64,000 bases of DNA from Zygophlyctis sp. KS116 (GCA_054661495.1 BAAFSQ010000011.1:22490-86489), one strand, 5' to 3'. Shown: positions 9,712 to 22,364, numbered from the stretch's first letter. Translations and numbers: made by a program. The notes: generated by a model not told the origin, from the sequence alone.

Positions 9712-9894
9712 ATCCTCTCTTGCCTATTGGCTAAGATCAAGTGTAGTATCTGTTCTATTCAGTGTAACAACTGAATTTTCTGGCATAGCCAGAAGAGTTG
9801 TTAAACTTATTTTTGTGATTTGCTTGATGACGATGTGCTTGCACTAGTCTCTTGCACCGGTGTCCTCAGTCTCGCACTACCTCTGAGTGACGCC
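9712..9894 (+). ncRNA. U2: U2 spliceosomal snRNA
   Basis: Matches the universally conserved 5' half of U2: ATCCTCTCTTGCCTATTGGCTAAG-type stem I, then GATCAAGTGTAGTATCTG, in which GTAGTA (9743-9748) is the branch-site pairing element. Stem-loop IIa follows (CAGT...ACTG). An Sm site ATTTTTG lies at 9809-9815. Stem-loop IV is present near 9865-9887 (CTCAG, loop with GCACTACCT, CTGAG). About 183 nt, close to the usual 185-190. The exact 3' end is estimated. The tiny introns of the neighbouring genes need this RNA. No clear promoter box was identified upstream. Confidence 0.95.
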
Positions 9895-10036
9895 AAGACC
9901 ATTTCTTTAGGCTAATTTACCCTAAACCTAAACAGTCATAATTTATTCAGATCGTGTCGGATCATGATAAAAAGCAATGGAAATACAAGTCAATTTCGGT
10001 AATTTAATGCTATTAAATGATTAAATCTAATAAAAT

Positions 10037-12279
10037 TTATTTCTTCATTTTTTGTTTCTTGACATGAGCCCGAAGAACTTTCTAAACATTAAGCCGGATT
10101 CTAATTACCTGTTTTTCACGCAAAGATCTCTTTGCCTTATTTTTAACATCCTTCTTGTGCACAATCATCATAAATGCCTTGTTCTTTTTTGACTTAACCT
10201 TATTGGTAATACTACTCCTCTCTGAGGTTCCTTTCTTCGATCCAAATGATCTTCCTTCCCGACCAGCCTACATTGTCATGATAAAATATAAGCATACCTT
10301 TATCTTCTCGATTCTAGCCGCATAATCATCTTTTCTTCTGATACCAGTAGTGATTTTAGAGGCATCAACAATTTCATTACTATATAATGAGCCGTTAATA
10401 TTAATTACTCTTCATTTTCAGATGTATCGAGCACAACCTTTGAATTCTTGGTTCCAGAAATCTTTTCTGCCTGTCTTTGCAATTTGAGTTCTTTAATTTT
10501 TTGGAAATCTTCATCCGTTAGAATCTAACTGATTAGTTGATTCCAAAAAATACCTTTGCAGCTGATATATCCAGCTTTTGCTTTTTAGCAACCGGTGAGA
10601 AATTTTCGGTTGCTTGATCTAATTGATCATCTTGGCCAGATTCTTGGCCATCCAAATCACCATCTTCTTCATCATCAGTCTCTTCAATGCAATCTTCTTC
10701 TATTTCAGACTCAGAGTTTTCGTGTATTTCCCCTTCCAAAATATTTGATTCAACATCAGAATCACCCTCAACAAGAAGCGGAACTTCATCGTCATCCAAA
10801 AGGAACTATGATTATTGAAAATATTAGATACCTCTGCTCCTTCTACCCCTTCAGCAATATGAGTTTCACCATACTTTGCGGGAGTAAATGTTTTCATATT
10901 CATTGTAGCAGATTTTCCACGATCCTTTTTACGTAAAAGTTCAGGATTAACTTCTCGATAGAGTCCTAGCAGAGACCGCGCAGCATTCATGGGTCCTAAA
11001 ATAAGTTTGAAATAAAATTACCTTTTTCTCTATGGTTCTTATAATCTTCCATTAAACTTTTAAGTAAAGTTTCAGGCATGGCAAGAGGACATCTTGAACA
11101 GATTTCACGAAGACTATTCATTCCCGCAGTAATAACTTCAGATGCACAATTACTCCAGACAAAATTATCAGCAATAGCATAGATGACCGGTTCTAAAGAA
11201 TCAGGAGGTACTAATTCATGAGAAGCTTGAGCTAAAAATGCCAATAAACTTGTAATTTCCTTTTGTTGAGGCTTGAGATACGGAATCATAAAATCATAAA
11301 AGTTTAAGAGAAACAATTTGTGTACCCCAATCATCCTTGAAATTAAGTTTAGATATAAAATTCTAATTTCAAATCTGAATTCATTCGTAGAATGAACTTG
11401 TTTAAGTCTTGAAAATAATTTTTCTGAAAACCCCTGAGGATCATTTATAAGATGCAACGCAGAAAAATTAAAAGTTTCAGTCCTGTTTTTAGCTCTTTCT
11501 TTTCTTTTAAGTCCAGCTACAACCCGATCCATTTGATTTCTTCTAAATTTTGACTTTTTATTACAAGAATTAGAATGCTTTAATTTTGCCATATCTGTAT
11601 TATCTCCCAACTCTTCTTCTTCTTCTTGAGAATCTTTATTTAAGAAAAATCCTAAAGCAGTAGAAGCCACTTTTTGTACTTTAGAAAAAGTTGCTTCAGC
11701 AATTATATTAGCTGTTTTTGCATCATTCCAAACCTGTTTCTTATATAACTGAATCATAATATCTAGAGATTTTTTAGCAGCAATATCAGAATCTTGAGTT
11801 AAAATCTTCCACATATAATTCTGAATTGTCTTATTTAATTTGTGATCTTTAGCTTTTTGATTAGCATTTTTAACATCAGCAACAATATGCTGACAAAGCA
11901 AATTTCTTAGTGCCTTATCTTTAGCCCTAAAGAGAGTAAAGAATAGAGGCAATAAATCCACCAGCGAGAGTAATTTACGATTTCTCATTAGAATCAGAGC
12001 CTGAACTAGAGATTTTCTAGTAGCAGGATTCATGATACTATAATGTAGAGACAAGAGATTTGTGATTTCCGATGGAAATTCTGCAGTTAAATCTGGAAAA
12101 TAAGTTGCCAAATGAGAAATAAAATTAATTAATTCCTTGAAATCCTTAAATTCCTTATCTGGATTTAATTCAAAGAGCGATTTCATAGACTTGTAGTGAT
12201 TATACTGAACTATAAATTCCTGTTTATAAGACTCCTTGTCTCTTTTAATCTGATTCTGTAGCTGAGCAAGATTATCCAT
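10037..12279 (-). CDS. SDA1: Sda1, 60S ribosome biogenesis and export factor
   Basis: 691 residues, seven exons; introns 10082-10108, 10268-10297, 10380-10408, 10525-10553, 10806-10831 and 10996-11021. N-terminal NUC130/3NT-type helices (LAQLQNQIKRDKESYKQEF, HLATYFPDLTAEFPSEI, LRNLLCQHIVADVKNANQK), the basic NQMDRVVAGLKRKERAKNR, then GPMNAARSLLGLYREVNPELLRKKDRG and a long acidic stretch (residues about 480-545). The tail is Lys/Arg-rich (SFGSKKGTSERSSITNKVKSKK, HVKKQKMKK). Known role: nucleolar and nuclear pre-60S maturation. The length fits the family (about 690-770). Confidence 0.95.
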
Positions 12280-12554
12280 TTCTATAAATTTCTTTTTTTT
12301 TTGAATTTTTTTTGAAAATTTTCAATTGAATTTTTCAAGAGTTTTCCTTGTTCAACTGATTATATTCTTAAAATTCCACTATTGGGCGGTGGATTAGACT
12401 CTTTGAGCTGTTATCAGCCCGGGCCGTCAATGGCTCAAGACCTCACCCTGAATACTTGACTTTGCCCTGAGCAGTAAACTTGACCGACTAAAGCTAAAAT
12501 TCCAGATTTTATATCGCCCAGATATCGCCCGCCGCCAAAGATAATCTCCGCTAA
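12280..12554. promoter_or_regulatory. Divergent intergenic region between SDA1 and the next gene
   Basis: 275 bases separate two divergent start codons, so both promoters must lie here. There is a homopolymer T/A-rich tract near 12290-12330 and GC-richer sequence with ATCGCCC repeats near 12512-12535. No factor site is assigned. Confidence 0.4.
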
Positions 12555-13191
12555 ATGTCTAAACGGAAACCTGTTAATTACCAAGAGTCTCCAGACTCGT
12601 CCATTGACAAGTCGTTTGAGTCTTTAATTAAAGATACTAGGGAGTTAAGAGACTGTGAACCTAGTTTCTCTACAAACACACTCACCAGAAATACGCCAAT
12701 TCTAAAAAAACAAGAGCCACAAGAGTATCAAATCAGCAAATTAAAAAAAGAAATTTTAAATTTAAAAGAAATAATTCAAAATTTAGAGCTTCAGTGTCAA
12801 TTAAATGGAATTATTCCTGTGACTAAAGGCGGTTCTTTAAAAAAGAGGAATAAAACAGAAGAAAAAATTCAAGAAATAGAAGTAATTTCAAGGATTTTTC
12901 TAAAATTAACAGGCAATCACAAAGGAAATCAAAAAATGTTTAGGAATAGACATGGTCACAGAAACAATCTCTCCAACTACTTTAATCTCTCCAAAAACTG
13001 TGGTGTCTCCAACTACTCCATTGTCTGCCGCCAAGTCTGTAGAATCTGTTGAATCAGAGCCTCTTCAGATTCAAACTAAACAATCAAAAGACTTTCAAAA
13101 GAGTGATAGTGAGGTTACACTTGGAAGTCCTAAAGATTTAGAGGAAATGAGTAGTGAATTAATGAACATGTTTACTTCATTTGGATTTTAA
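12555..13191 (+). CDS. Coiled-coil protein, unknown function
   Basis: Two exons (12555-12881, 12913-13191) around a 31-nt intron at 12882-12912; 201 residues. A Ser-rich N-terminus (MSKRKPVNYQESPDSSIDKS) is followed by a short coiled coil (about 55-95), a Thr/Ser/Pro-rich middle (VTETISPTTLISPKTVVSP) and a conserved-looking end, EEMSSELMNMFTSFGF. Several SP and TP sites suggest phosphorylation. The layout resembles small chromosome- or spindle-associated proteins, but no family is recognised. Confidence 0.6.
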
Positions 13192-13344
13192 AACTATAAT
13201 ATACGATTTACCATCACTTTCACTAACAAAAGAACGAAAAAAATTCTCCTTCAAGCACCAGCTTTGACGTAAAATTTTGCTTTTCCAAATAAAATTTATC
13301 TCTTTTACGGAGGAACAAGAATTTAATTTTAACAATTTAGGAAA

Positions 13345-16300
13345 ATGAATAGGATAGATAGTAATTTAGATTTACTAACACTAGATTGGGTATTGCATAA
13401 TGACACGCCTGGGCCAACGGAATATGATGTAAAAACCTCACTTTTGGATGGGAATAAGAACAAACATTATGGATTTATTGACAAGTCTTTGCGATTTCAA
13501 TCAGAGGTAGTCTTCAAGTCTGAAGTGGCTTCAGATGAGAATAAAGAACGTGGAGTTCTTAAAGGAATCAATGAAAATTCTAAACCAACAATTAAAAAGA
13601 ATGACGATGTAAAATTAAGGCAGAAAGTATATATTTTCAGTATTTAATATAAAAGGAAAAAAGCTGGAAGGAAATGTATTCGAAAATCACGAAAATACAT
13701 GAAAAGGAAATCAAGACGCTGGAAGAGAAAATATCTAGAATCGAGACAATGTTCCAGACAGTGGTCAAGGAAAAGTCACATTTGGTGTCTTCTGTGGCAG
13801 TCAAAGATAAAGAATTTTTGGAATTACAAGCAAAACACGAAATGCTACTGTTAAGTGTATATTTTTGACAATTAACTATAGTTGGAAAAAGCAGATAAAG
13901 TGGCTCAAGTATATGTGGACAAAGCATGCAAGGCTGACAATTTTGAGAAGAAATTACACTATGTTAACAAGGCTAATTGCAAAATGAAGAATATCGCAGA
14001 TAAAAAGTTACTTCAGGAAAATGAAGAGTTGACTGATAAAGTTGCCAAAGCAGAAATGGGTCGATCAGAGTTGGAAAAGGCTAAAAAAGAATATAGGATG
14101 ATTCAGAAGGAGCTAAATAAGTCTTGCGAATCGTTTGAAACCCAAAGATTGGCTTACCTAGGGCGTATCAATGAACTAGAGTCTGAATTAGAGAGTATTA
14201 CGATTAAGAATCAGCAATCTGTTACAGAAATAGAAAAGCTTTCTAAAATTGCTAAGAAAGCTGAATATGAAAAAGGATTAGAATATGAAAAATGTGCTGA
14301 TTTAAAAGCATCACTTGAACAATTGCAAGAAAAAAATGTTGAGCAATTAGAGAAACAAGTTTTGGTCTTTCGAGATCAGATTAGTGAACTTCGGGCAAGA
14401 AAAGATACTCTGGAATCTGAAAGATTTGAGTCAAAGGCCAAAAATGACCAAAAAATTAATCAGATGGAATCTGAAATGGCAAAATTGAAATTTCTTTTGC
14501 AAAAGTCTGAGGAAGAAACCAGAAAATTCAAGCTTTTAGGGACGGATCTCTCTTCTAAAAACGACATGTTGCATACTAATATATTGAAATTGGAGGAGCA
14601 AGCTGACTATTTACGTGCAGAGGTTTCAAACGAAAGAGTAGAATTATCAAAACAGCACGAGTCATCTAGAGATGCTTTTGAACAGTTTAAAAAAGACGTT
14701 GCAGAATTAAAGAAAAAGTTGGTCGAAAAAGAAGAGGACTTCAATTCGCTTTTGGAAAAAGAAAGGCAAATATCTACCGGACTTTCTCAGAAGACCCGCG
14801 ACCAATCTGAAATGATCAATAGTCTACAGGAGAAGTGGACTGCTTGCGTATCCGAACTAGAGAGTCAGAGGTCTGAATATAAGATGAATCTTTCAATTCT
14901 TAAAAGCTCCCATGAAAAATCTGATAAAGATTTTGAAATTCAAATTTCTCAGCTAAAGACTCAAATTCATGAGCTAAATGATGACAACATTAAGACCAAG
15001 GAATATTACCAGTCAATTATGAACGAAGAAAAACAATTATCGTCAGGACTTTCTGTCAAAGTACGAGATCAAATGGAAAAGATTGGCTCCATGGAAAAAC
15101 ATCTTGAGATGATTATGTTACAATCCAAAAATGAAAAAAATGATTTAAGTGATGAATTAACATTTACGATATCTAGATATCAGGAATGTCAAACGGAATT
15201 GGCGGCGATTACTTCCAAATTAAGTCATTTAGAAAGTTCCTTGTCGGCGAGTGAATCTAGTCGGAGTAATGAAACTGCATCTTTACGGTCAAACATTTCA
15301 GATCTTGAATTTTTAAAAGAAAAGCTCAATGGACAGGTTCAGGAATCGCAAAGTCTTATTCAAGAGCAAAATATGGTAATTCAAAAACTAGAGGATTCAG
15401 TGAACGAAAAGATGACAAAAATGCAGTCTCTGTCCCAAAAATGTAGTACCATGGAAGATGAAATGAAAGATTTGTTGAAAAAGTTTACCACAGTAAATGT
15501 TGCTCTTGAAGAGGAAAAGAATTTACATGGGCAAACCAAGCAAGAGTCTGAACGTCGGATTTCTAATTTAGAAAGTGAATTAAATGAAATTCAGGACAGC
15601 TTTTGTGATAAGGATAAACTTTTGCAGTCTATGATTGAATCTGAGAAGCAAAAATCAAACACGCTCTTGAAGGAAGGTCTAGAGCTTCGAAATGTAATAT
15701 CTTCTCTGAAAGATGAAAGTAACTCCAGTACACAAAAATACGAGATTTCAATTGATTCACTTAATGGGGAAATATCAGAGTTGAAATCAAAGAATGAACA
15801 AATAATTGCCGATCTAGAGAATTCACGATCTGAGATGGTTGCCAAAGATGATCAATATCAATCGATCACTGAGAAGTGCAAATTGATGAAAATATCAATT
15901 GAAAACATCATGAATGAAATGGAGGATAAAACCCTGGAATTAGCTGCAGCATTAAGTGAATTATCAAGTTATAAAGCCGATAATGGGAAATTAATTCAGG
16001 ATCTTGAAACAAAGATTATGGAAAAAGATGCTCTCGTTTCTAGTTTAGAAGAAAGAATACGTGGATCAAATGACGAATTAAGATCTACTCTTGAAAATTT
16101 AGAAAAATTGGAATTGGAATTTGAAGCAGCCGGAAAAAAGTCCACAGATGCTATCGAGTTGAATCAAAAAGCTACTAATTCATTGGCGAAAAACTTTGAA
16201 ATTGAAAGGACAGAGTTATTGGGAAAAATTGCCAATCTAGATATAAAATTTAATATATCTGTAAATAATGCAAAGGAAAAGGATTTTATGCTGCAATCTT

Positions 16301-18160
16301 TGGAGATCAAAATTGAAGAGCTCAATACCATAATTGCAAAAACACAACAAAAGGATCAAGAGACTCTAAAACTTCATGAATTTGAAAAAATTGAGATGGA
16401 AAAAGACTTGTCTAAAAAATCTCTGGTGATAATAGAACTAGAAAAACAGCTGAAATTTTCAGAAACGTCTCATGAAAGCAAAACTAAGGAATTGATGTAC
16501 CAATTGCAATCGTTTGAAGCAGATGTTAAAACATTACAAAATGATATAATCTCAAAAGATGGAGAGATTGAATCTTTGGAGACAAAGCTTCAATCCTATG
16601 ATCAGGTAATCAGTGATTTGGAATCTGCATACGAAAAAAGCAACCAGAAAGCCAAGAGCAGTGAGCGTGAATTGGAAACCAAACTAGTTCTGTTTAATGA
16701 AACTCAGGAGAAGCTAATTGCATCAGTATCTTTGTTACAGTCTCAATTGGAGGAAAAAATAATGGTAAACCAATCTCTCCAAGAATCTCTCGCTTTATCT
16801 GAGAAGGGAATCGCTGAATTAAATAACCGTTCATCAGAATTGAATTGCTCCCTGGAGACGCAGAAATCAGCAGTTTCTAATCTTGAAATCCAACTTCTTT
16901 CTGCAAATGAACGAATTCAAAATCTCCAAAAAGACACAGAGGAAAATTTAATGATGATTAAGCGATCTGAGGATAGAATATTTGATTTGGTATCACAAAA
17001 TGAAACCTTGAATCATGCTGCCGGAATACAATCTCAAAAAGAAGCGTCCTTACACGAAGAATTAAAAGCTAGTAAGAAGCTTTACTGCGAATTGGAATCT
17101 AGAATGCAAACAAACAAGGAAGACTATCAAGTGGAACTTGAAGAGCTACAGGAAACTTTGGAATATGAACGTGAAGAATTCCATACCGAGAGGAAGTCTT
17201 TTAATGATCGTATGACATCATTGACTAGCCAGCTAAGAAGTGAAATTTTACTCAAGGAACAAGAAATTCAAAAAACTAAAGATCTTTCTGAGGATCTTGA
17301 TGCAAAGATTAAAGAAAAACTTGAACTCGAGTCAAAACTGGAAGAAATATCTACAAAATATGCCCAAGCTAACTTGAACAACTCTGAAGAGCTCAAACTA
17401 GAGATTGTTAAGCTCTCTGAGGCATTAGAATTTAAAACTAATTTATTTAAAGACACTGAAAATCAACTAGAGGAAGCCCAATCTCGATTATCCTTGATTG
17501 AACTACGTTTATTGAATGAATTATCTTCAAAAGACATGCACTTCAAGTCATTTGAAGATCGCCTTAAATCTAAATGCGCCGAAGTAGAAACTCTAACTAA
17601 ATCTCACTTGGAAATGAAGAAAAATCTATTGAAAACCAAGGAAGAAAACAAGAATTTAATTTCTGAAAATGAAAAAAGCAAGAGTTCTATTGCTAGATAT
17701 AAACAAGTAGAGCGTCTTGTACTTGTAGAAAAGAAAAATCTTGAAACCGGACACAAGGACTCTCAATCTCTAGTTGAAAAATACAAAAAGGAAATTGCAG
17801 AGTAACTTATTTTTTACTAATTATAGTCTTAAAACCATTATTAAAGAATTAACCGAATCAAATTCTGAATTAAGTACCCTCTATGCCTCTCAATCAGAAA
17901 TCATTTCCAACCAAGGAGCATTAACCAATTCTGAAATGGAAAAAATCTCAAATCTGAATGCTGAAGTTGCCGGACATTCTAATTCTCGCCAAAAGATTAG
18001 ATATGTGTCTAACATTAAACAGGAAAATTTGGCATTAAAACAGGTAAATCATTATACTTAAAATTAGGAAAATTCTAATTTATTAATCGAACGGGATCAA
18101 CTTGTTCATCGCATTCAGTCTCTTTTGGCTGATCAAGCGTCTCTTGGCCCAATTCAATAA
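13345..18160 (+). CDS. HMMR: HMMR (RHAMM)-like giant coiled-coil protein
   Basis: 1,570 residues in five exons; introns 13627-13655, 13857-13881, 17802-17826 and 18044-18067. The N-terminus carries [11 protein letters not shown] (21-31), like the PSPGAYDVKT start of animal HMMR, followed by a FIDKSLRF segment. Residues about 100-1450 are almost unbroken heptad-type coiled coil. Near the C-terminus [19 protein letters not shown] (about 1517-1535) parallels the HMMR_C signature GHxNxxQKIxxxxxLKxEN, the spindle-pole and centrosome targeting region. HMMR binds microtubules and the TPX2-dynein machinery in animals. It is about twice the length of the animal protein. Homology rests on both ends; the middle is not diagnostic. 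Confidence 0.75.
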
Positions 18161-18200
18161 TGTATTTAATTTCTTTTTAAAAATTTCCTGTTCCTTTACC

Positions 18201-18750
18201 ATGAATGAGATGGAACTCTTTGTCAAAACCACAAACTTTGCAGCGATTGCCCATAAATCTCAAAAGAGAAAAGATCCTCAAGGAACTCCATACATTAACC
18301 ATCCGATCGGTGTCTGTCAATTGCTCTGCGAAGCGGGAATAACTGATTTAATAGTTCTTCAAGGAGCATTATTGCATGATACTATAGAAGATACCAACGT
18401 GACCTTTGAAGAGTTATCTCTAGAGTTTGGACAATCAGTTGCTGATTTAGTAATGGAAGTTACTGATGATAAATCTTTACCATTGAAAGCTAGAAAGGAC
18501 GCTCAAGTGTCTGATACTCCATTCAAGAGTAAGAATGCTAAACTGATCAAAATGGCTGATAAGATTTATAATTTGCGAGATCTTGATCAATCTATACCCG
18601 TTGGATGGAGTCAAGATCGTGTTAAAGAGTACTTTGTATGGTCTAAAAAAGTTACAGATTGTAAGAATATTTAAATTCATTATAGCATGCACTGGAATTA
18701 ATTCTTATTTGGAAAATATTTTGGCTGATTTGTATGCGCACAAGCTGTAA
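18201..18750 (+). CDS. HDDC3: HDDC3/MESH1-type (p)ppGpp/NADPH phosphohydrolase
   Basis: Two exons (18201-18660, 18686-18750) with a 25-nt intron; 174 residues. HD-domain metal ligands are all present: H34 in YINHPIGV, H59-D60 in LLHDTIEDT and D120 in [12 protein letters not shown], with E63-D64 after the HD pair. The spacing matches human MESH1 (H35, H61, D62, D122). The domain is the hydrolase half of bacterial RelA/SpoT with no synthetase. In animals MESH1 hydrolyses ppGpp in vitro and NADPH in vivo; the substrate here is unknown. The STT3 start codon follows the stop codon after only 7 bases. Confidence 0.95.
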
Positions 18751-18757
18751 AAAAATA

Positions 18758-21135
18758 ATGAAAAACGGATTTGAGCTTCCGCTTCGGGTAGTGATTCTCT
18801 CACTTATATCGGTCTTGGCTTTTTCGTCGAGGCTGTTTTCTATCATTAGATTTGAGTCTGTGATTCATGAGTTTGATCCATGGTTTAATTATCGTACAAC
18901 TATTCAACTAGTAGAACAGGGATTTTACGAGTTTGTGAATTGGTAATTATTATATCTTATACCAGGTTTGATGAACTATCTTGGTATCCACTTGGTAGAG
19001 TGGTCGGAGGCACTGTGTATCCTGGTATTATGGTAACGGCGGGACTTATGCACTGGATCTCGAATGCTCTGAATTTTACCGTGCATATAAGAGAAGTTTG
19101 TGTATTTCTGGCTCCTATTTTTTCAGCTTTTACTGCTATTGCAACTTATGCACTCACTGCAGAATTTAAGGATGAAAGTGCGGGTTTATTAGCAGCACTC
19201 TTTATGGGGATCGCTCCAGGATATATTTCTAGATCAGTTGCAGGTTCATATGATAATGAAGCTATTTCAATTTTTTTACTAGTTTATACTTTTTACTGGT
19301 GGATTAGAGCCTTAAAAACAGGTAAAATCAAGGTATTTAATTATAGGTTCTGCGCTTTATGGAGCGGTTGCTGCTTTATTCTACTTTTATATGGTATCAT
19401 CTTGGGGAGGTTACGTCTTTATTATTAATATGATTCCTCTTCATGCATTTGTATTGATATTAATGGGAAGATTTTCTACCAGACTATATATTTCTTATTC
19501 TACGTTTTATATAATTGGAACGCTCTCTTCTATGCAAATTCCATTTGTTGGGTTTTTGCCGGTAAGAAGTAGTGAACATATGGCTGCTTTAGGTGAATCT
19601 ATAATTCTAATGGTTTAGGTGTCTTTGGACTATTGCAAATTGTTGCTTTTGCTGAATTTCTGAAAAGTTTGTTGTCAAAGGATGAATTTAAATTTGTATT
19701 TAGAGTTGCTCTGGCTTCAATATTCTTTGGTGGCTTGGGGGCACTGATGGGTTTAGTTTCAGCTGGATATATCGCGCCTTTTAATGGTCGTTTTTACTCA
19801 CTATGGGATACTGGATATGCCAAGATTCATATACCTATTATAGCCTCAGTCTCTGAACATCAGCCTACTGCTTGGCCATCTTTCTTGTTTGATTTAGGGC
19901 TTTTGATTGTAGTCTTTCCAGCTGGAATTTATCTGTGCTTTAAGAGTTTTAAGGATGAACATTTATTTGTGATTCTTTATGCAGCATTGGGATCTTATTT
20001 TGCTGGTGTTATGGTCCGCTTGATGTTGACTCTAACTCCTATTGTGTGTATCGCTTCTGCAATCGCAATCTCTACAGTCTTTGATACCTATTTGAAATCC
20101 GAGGGAGGTGAATCAGTTTCCGATAAGCCCGCTCAAGAAGATGCGTCCATAAGTGATGGTGAATCTGCTAAAAAAGATATTAAGAAACTAGCAAAGAAAA
20201 AGAAGTCTGCCAAAAAGGAATCTACAGAATCAAATGATTCTAAGTGGTATCCAGTATCTTCAAGCGTTTCAATATCGGTTATTTTGCCCATTGCGTATCT
20301 TTTAGCTCAGTTTGTTGCCCATTCGACTTGGGTAACTTCCCATGCATATTCTTCGCCATCTATAGTTCTAGCTGGGCAGAATCGTGATGGTAGCCAAAAT
20401 ATTATTGACGATTTCCGAGAAGCTTATTATTGGCTTCGTCAAAATACCGATGAAAAGGCAAAGATTTTATCATGGTGGGATTATGGATACCAAATCACTG
20501 GAATGTCAAATCGAACTGTGCTAGTTGATAATAATACTTGGAATAATACACATATTGCTACAGTTGGAAAGGCAATGTCTTGCTCAGAAGAAGTATCGTA
20601 CGAAGTAATGAGAAAACATGATGTTGATTATGTTTTAGTTATTTTTGGAGCTTTACTAGGGTATTCGGGGGATGATATAAATAAGTTCTTATGGATGATC
20701 CGTATTGGAGAAGGAATATATCCAAATGATATTACTGAACGTAAATTCTTTACTGACCAAGGTGAATATGCAGTTGGGGCGAAAGCTACAGAGACAATGA
20801 AAAATTCTTTGCTTTACAAGCTTTCATACTATCGATTTTCTGAATTAGGACAGGGTCAACCAATGAGAGATAATGTACGCGGGGAAGAAATTCCTACTGA
20901 CCCTATTAAACTATCTGTAGTGGACGAAGGTATGATGTTATGATTTTTAAAATACCAGCATTTACTTCTGAACACGCTCTAGTACGAATCTATGAAGTCA
21001 AAAAACCGGATAACATTGGGCGACCTCTACCTGTAGCTTCTAGGTATAACTTTTTGTCTAAAAAGTAGATTTGGTGCCAAGAGAAAGCGACCTCAAAGAA
21101 GAGTTACGAAAAAAAAGAGAAGAAACCAAGCGTAA
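18758..21135 (+). CDS. STT3: Oligosaccharyltransferase catalytic subunit Stt3
   Basis: 749 residues, six exons; introns 18943-18965, 19322-19346, 19593-19618, 20930-20958 and 21044-21068. Key motifs are intact: the first DxD-like site in [10 protein letters not shown] (D40), [11 protein letters not shown], the [12 protein letters not shown] loop and the [10 protein letters not shown] sequon-binding motif (about 547-556). About 12 membrane helices cover the first half, with a Lys-rich insertion ([17 protein letters not shown]) in the last loop and a basic C-terminal tail. It transfers the lipid-linked glycan to Asn in the ER lumen. The first ATG in this frame lies 24 bases upstream, inside HDDC3; 18758 is chosen because homology starts there. 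It converges with RAD23, 32 bases between stop codons. Confidence 0.96.
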
Positions 21136-21167
21136 GGGGGCTTAAAGATTTTGTTTATTGAAAAAAT

Positions 21168-22332
21168 CTACCAATTATCATTTCCCATTGAGTCAAAGAG
21201 ATAATTAGCAGCCAATTCCTCATTCTTATCACAAGCTAAAAACGCTTCAGCCGCGACATTTCTATCGAATCCTAACGCAACCAACTACTATCAGTCTAAA
21301 AAACATACACGGTTAATAGCAGCATCATCCTCTGGAGAGATTGTTACATATTGAGCACCAGCAGCCCCACCTTCTTCTTCTTCAAATTCACCGCCTTCTC
21401 CCCCTTCTCCAAGAAGTGATAAAAACTGATCCTGATTAGAACTTATCAACTGCATCATTTCAGGAGAGCTTTGAGCCAATTGCTGCAACAATGGCTGCAG
21501 TAATTCCGGCTGTGCTTGAACCAATTGCCGTAACTGTTGAAATTGCGGTGAATTACGCAACATTGCTAATTGAGCTGCAGCACCCTGTCCAGCAGCAGGA
21601 TTTACTGTATTTGTATTAGATCTAGTCTGATTAGCAGCCGCATCAAACATATTAAACGGTTGTCCAGCAGCTGTAGCACTTCTTTGAGCTTCTTGAGGCT
21701 CTGCAGTATTTACCATTGGTGCAGGTGTAACATCTCTAGCAATGGATTCAGGAATTCCCTAATTTTTTTAAAAAATCCACGCTTATTACAGTCATTAGAT
21801 ATTCTGCAGCTCTATCAGGATTATTAAATGCAGCTCTCATTGCCCTTACAACTTGAGCCCTTTCAAAACCCATTTCTACCAATCCAGTGACTGCTGCCTC
21901 ATATGCTGTCCCAGTAGCTAATGTAGTATCTGTTTGTACCAAACCTGGATCTGGAGCTGGAGCTGCAACTGCAACAGGAGCTGTAACAGAAGCTGGAGCT
22001 GGAGCTGGCGAGGGAGTTGGTACAGTTGCAGCGGGCACAGGTCCAGATGCAATCGCAGTTGCTGGCAGTGATGTTTGTGCGACTGTAGCTGCAGGAACAG
22101 ACACTGCCTTTGGTTTAGTTACCATGACGACTAAGAAATCTTTTTCTTGTATATTCAAATCCTTGACCATTGATTCATCATTTAGAATTTTTCCTGAATG
22201 AATTAATTTCTGTAATTCAGTAGAGAATCCCTGTGACTCTTGAATTTTCTTTTTCAAGTCTAAAACATTATCTTGCTCCAGCGATTCAATATAAAAGGTT
22301 TTTTGCTGTAAAGTTTTGACGGTCAATTTCAT
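21168..22332 (-). CDS. RAD23: Rad23, ubiquitin shuttle and nucleotide-excision-repair protein
   Basis: 369 residues, three exons; introns 21285-21308 and 21759-21789. Order: N-terminal ubiquitin-like domain ([16 protein letters not shown]...[10 protein letters not shown]), Ala/Pro-rich linker (about 75-150), UBA1 ([35 protein letters not shown]), XPC-binding domain ([31 protein letters not shown]), and UBA2 ending [18 protein letters not shown]. It carries ubiquitinated cargo to the proteasome, so it works with RPN2 in this window. The start lies 32 bases from the divergent UPF3-like start. Confidence 0.96.
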
Positions 22333-22364
22333 TTCTCACTTGAGAACCTATCCAACAACCCTGA
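22333..22364. promoter_or_regulatory. 32-base bidirectional promoter between RAD23 and the UPF3-like gene
   Basis: Only 32 bases separate two divergent ATG codons, so transcription start signals and both 5' UTRs must overlap this spacer or the opposite coding regions. No TATA-like motif is obvious. Confidence 0.5.

Noticed and set aside
15591-15845. Minus-strand ORFs inside the HMMR-like gene (also 17268-17456)
   Set aside because: Antisense shadows of a long coiled-coil exon with Ser/Leu-rich complement composition and no similarity.
18734-18757. Earlier STT3 start codon overlapping HDDC3
   Set aside because: It would add eight residues without family support and overlap the HDDC3 coding end; the ATG at 18758 matches the family start.
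21570-22201. Plus-strand ORFs opposite RAD23 (Ser-rich and Gly/Ala/Val-rich)
   Set aside because: Complement of the Ala/Pro/Gln-rich RAD23 linker and XPC-binding region; no independent support.
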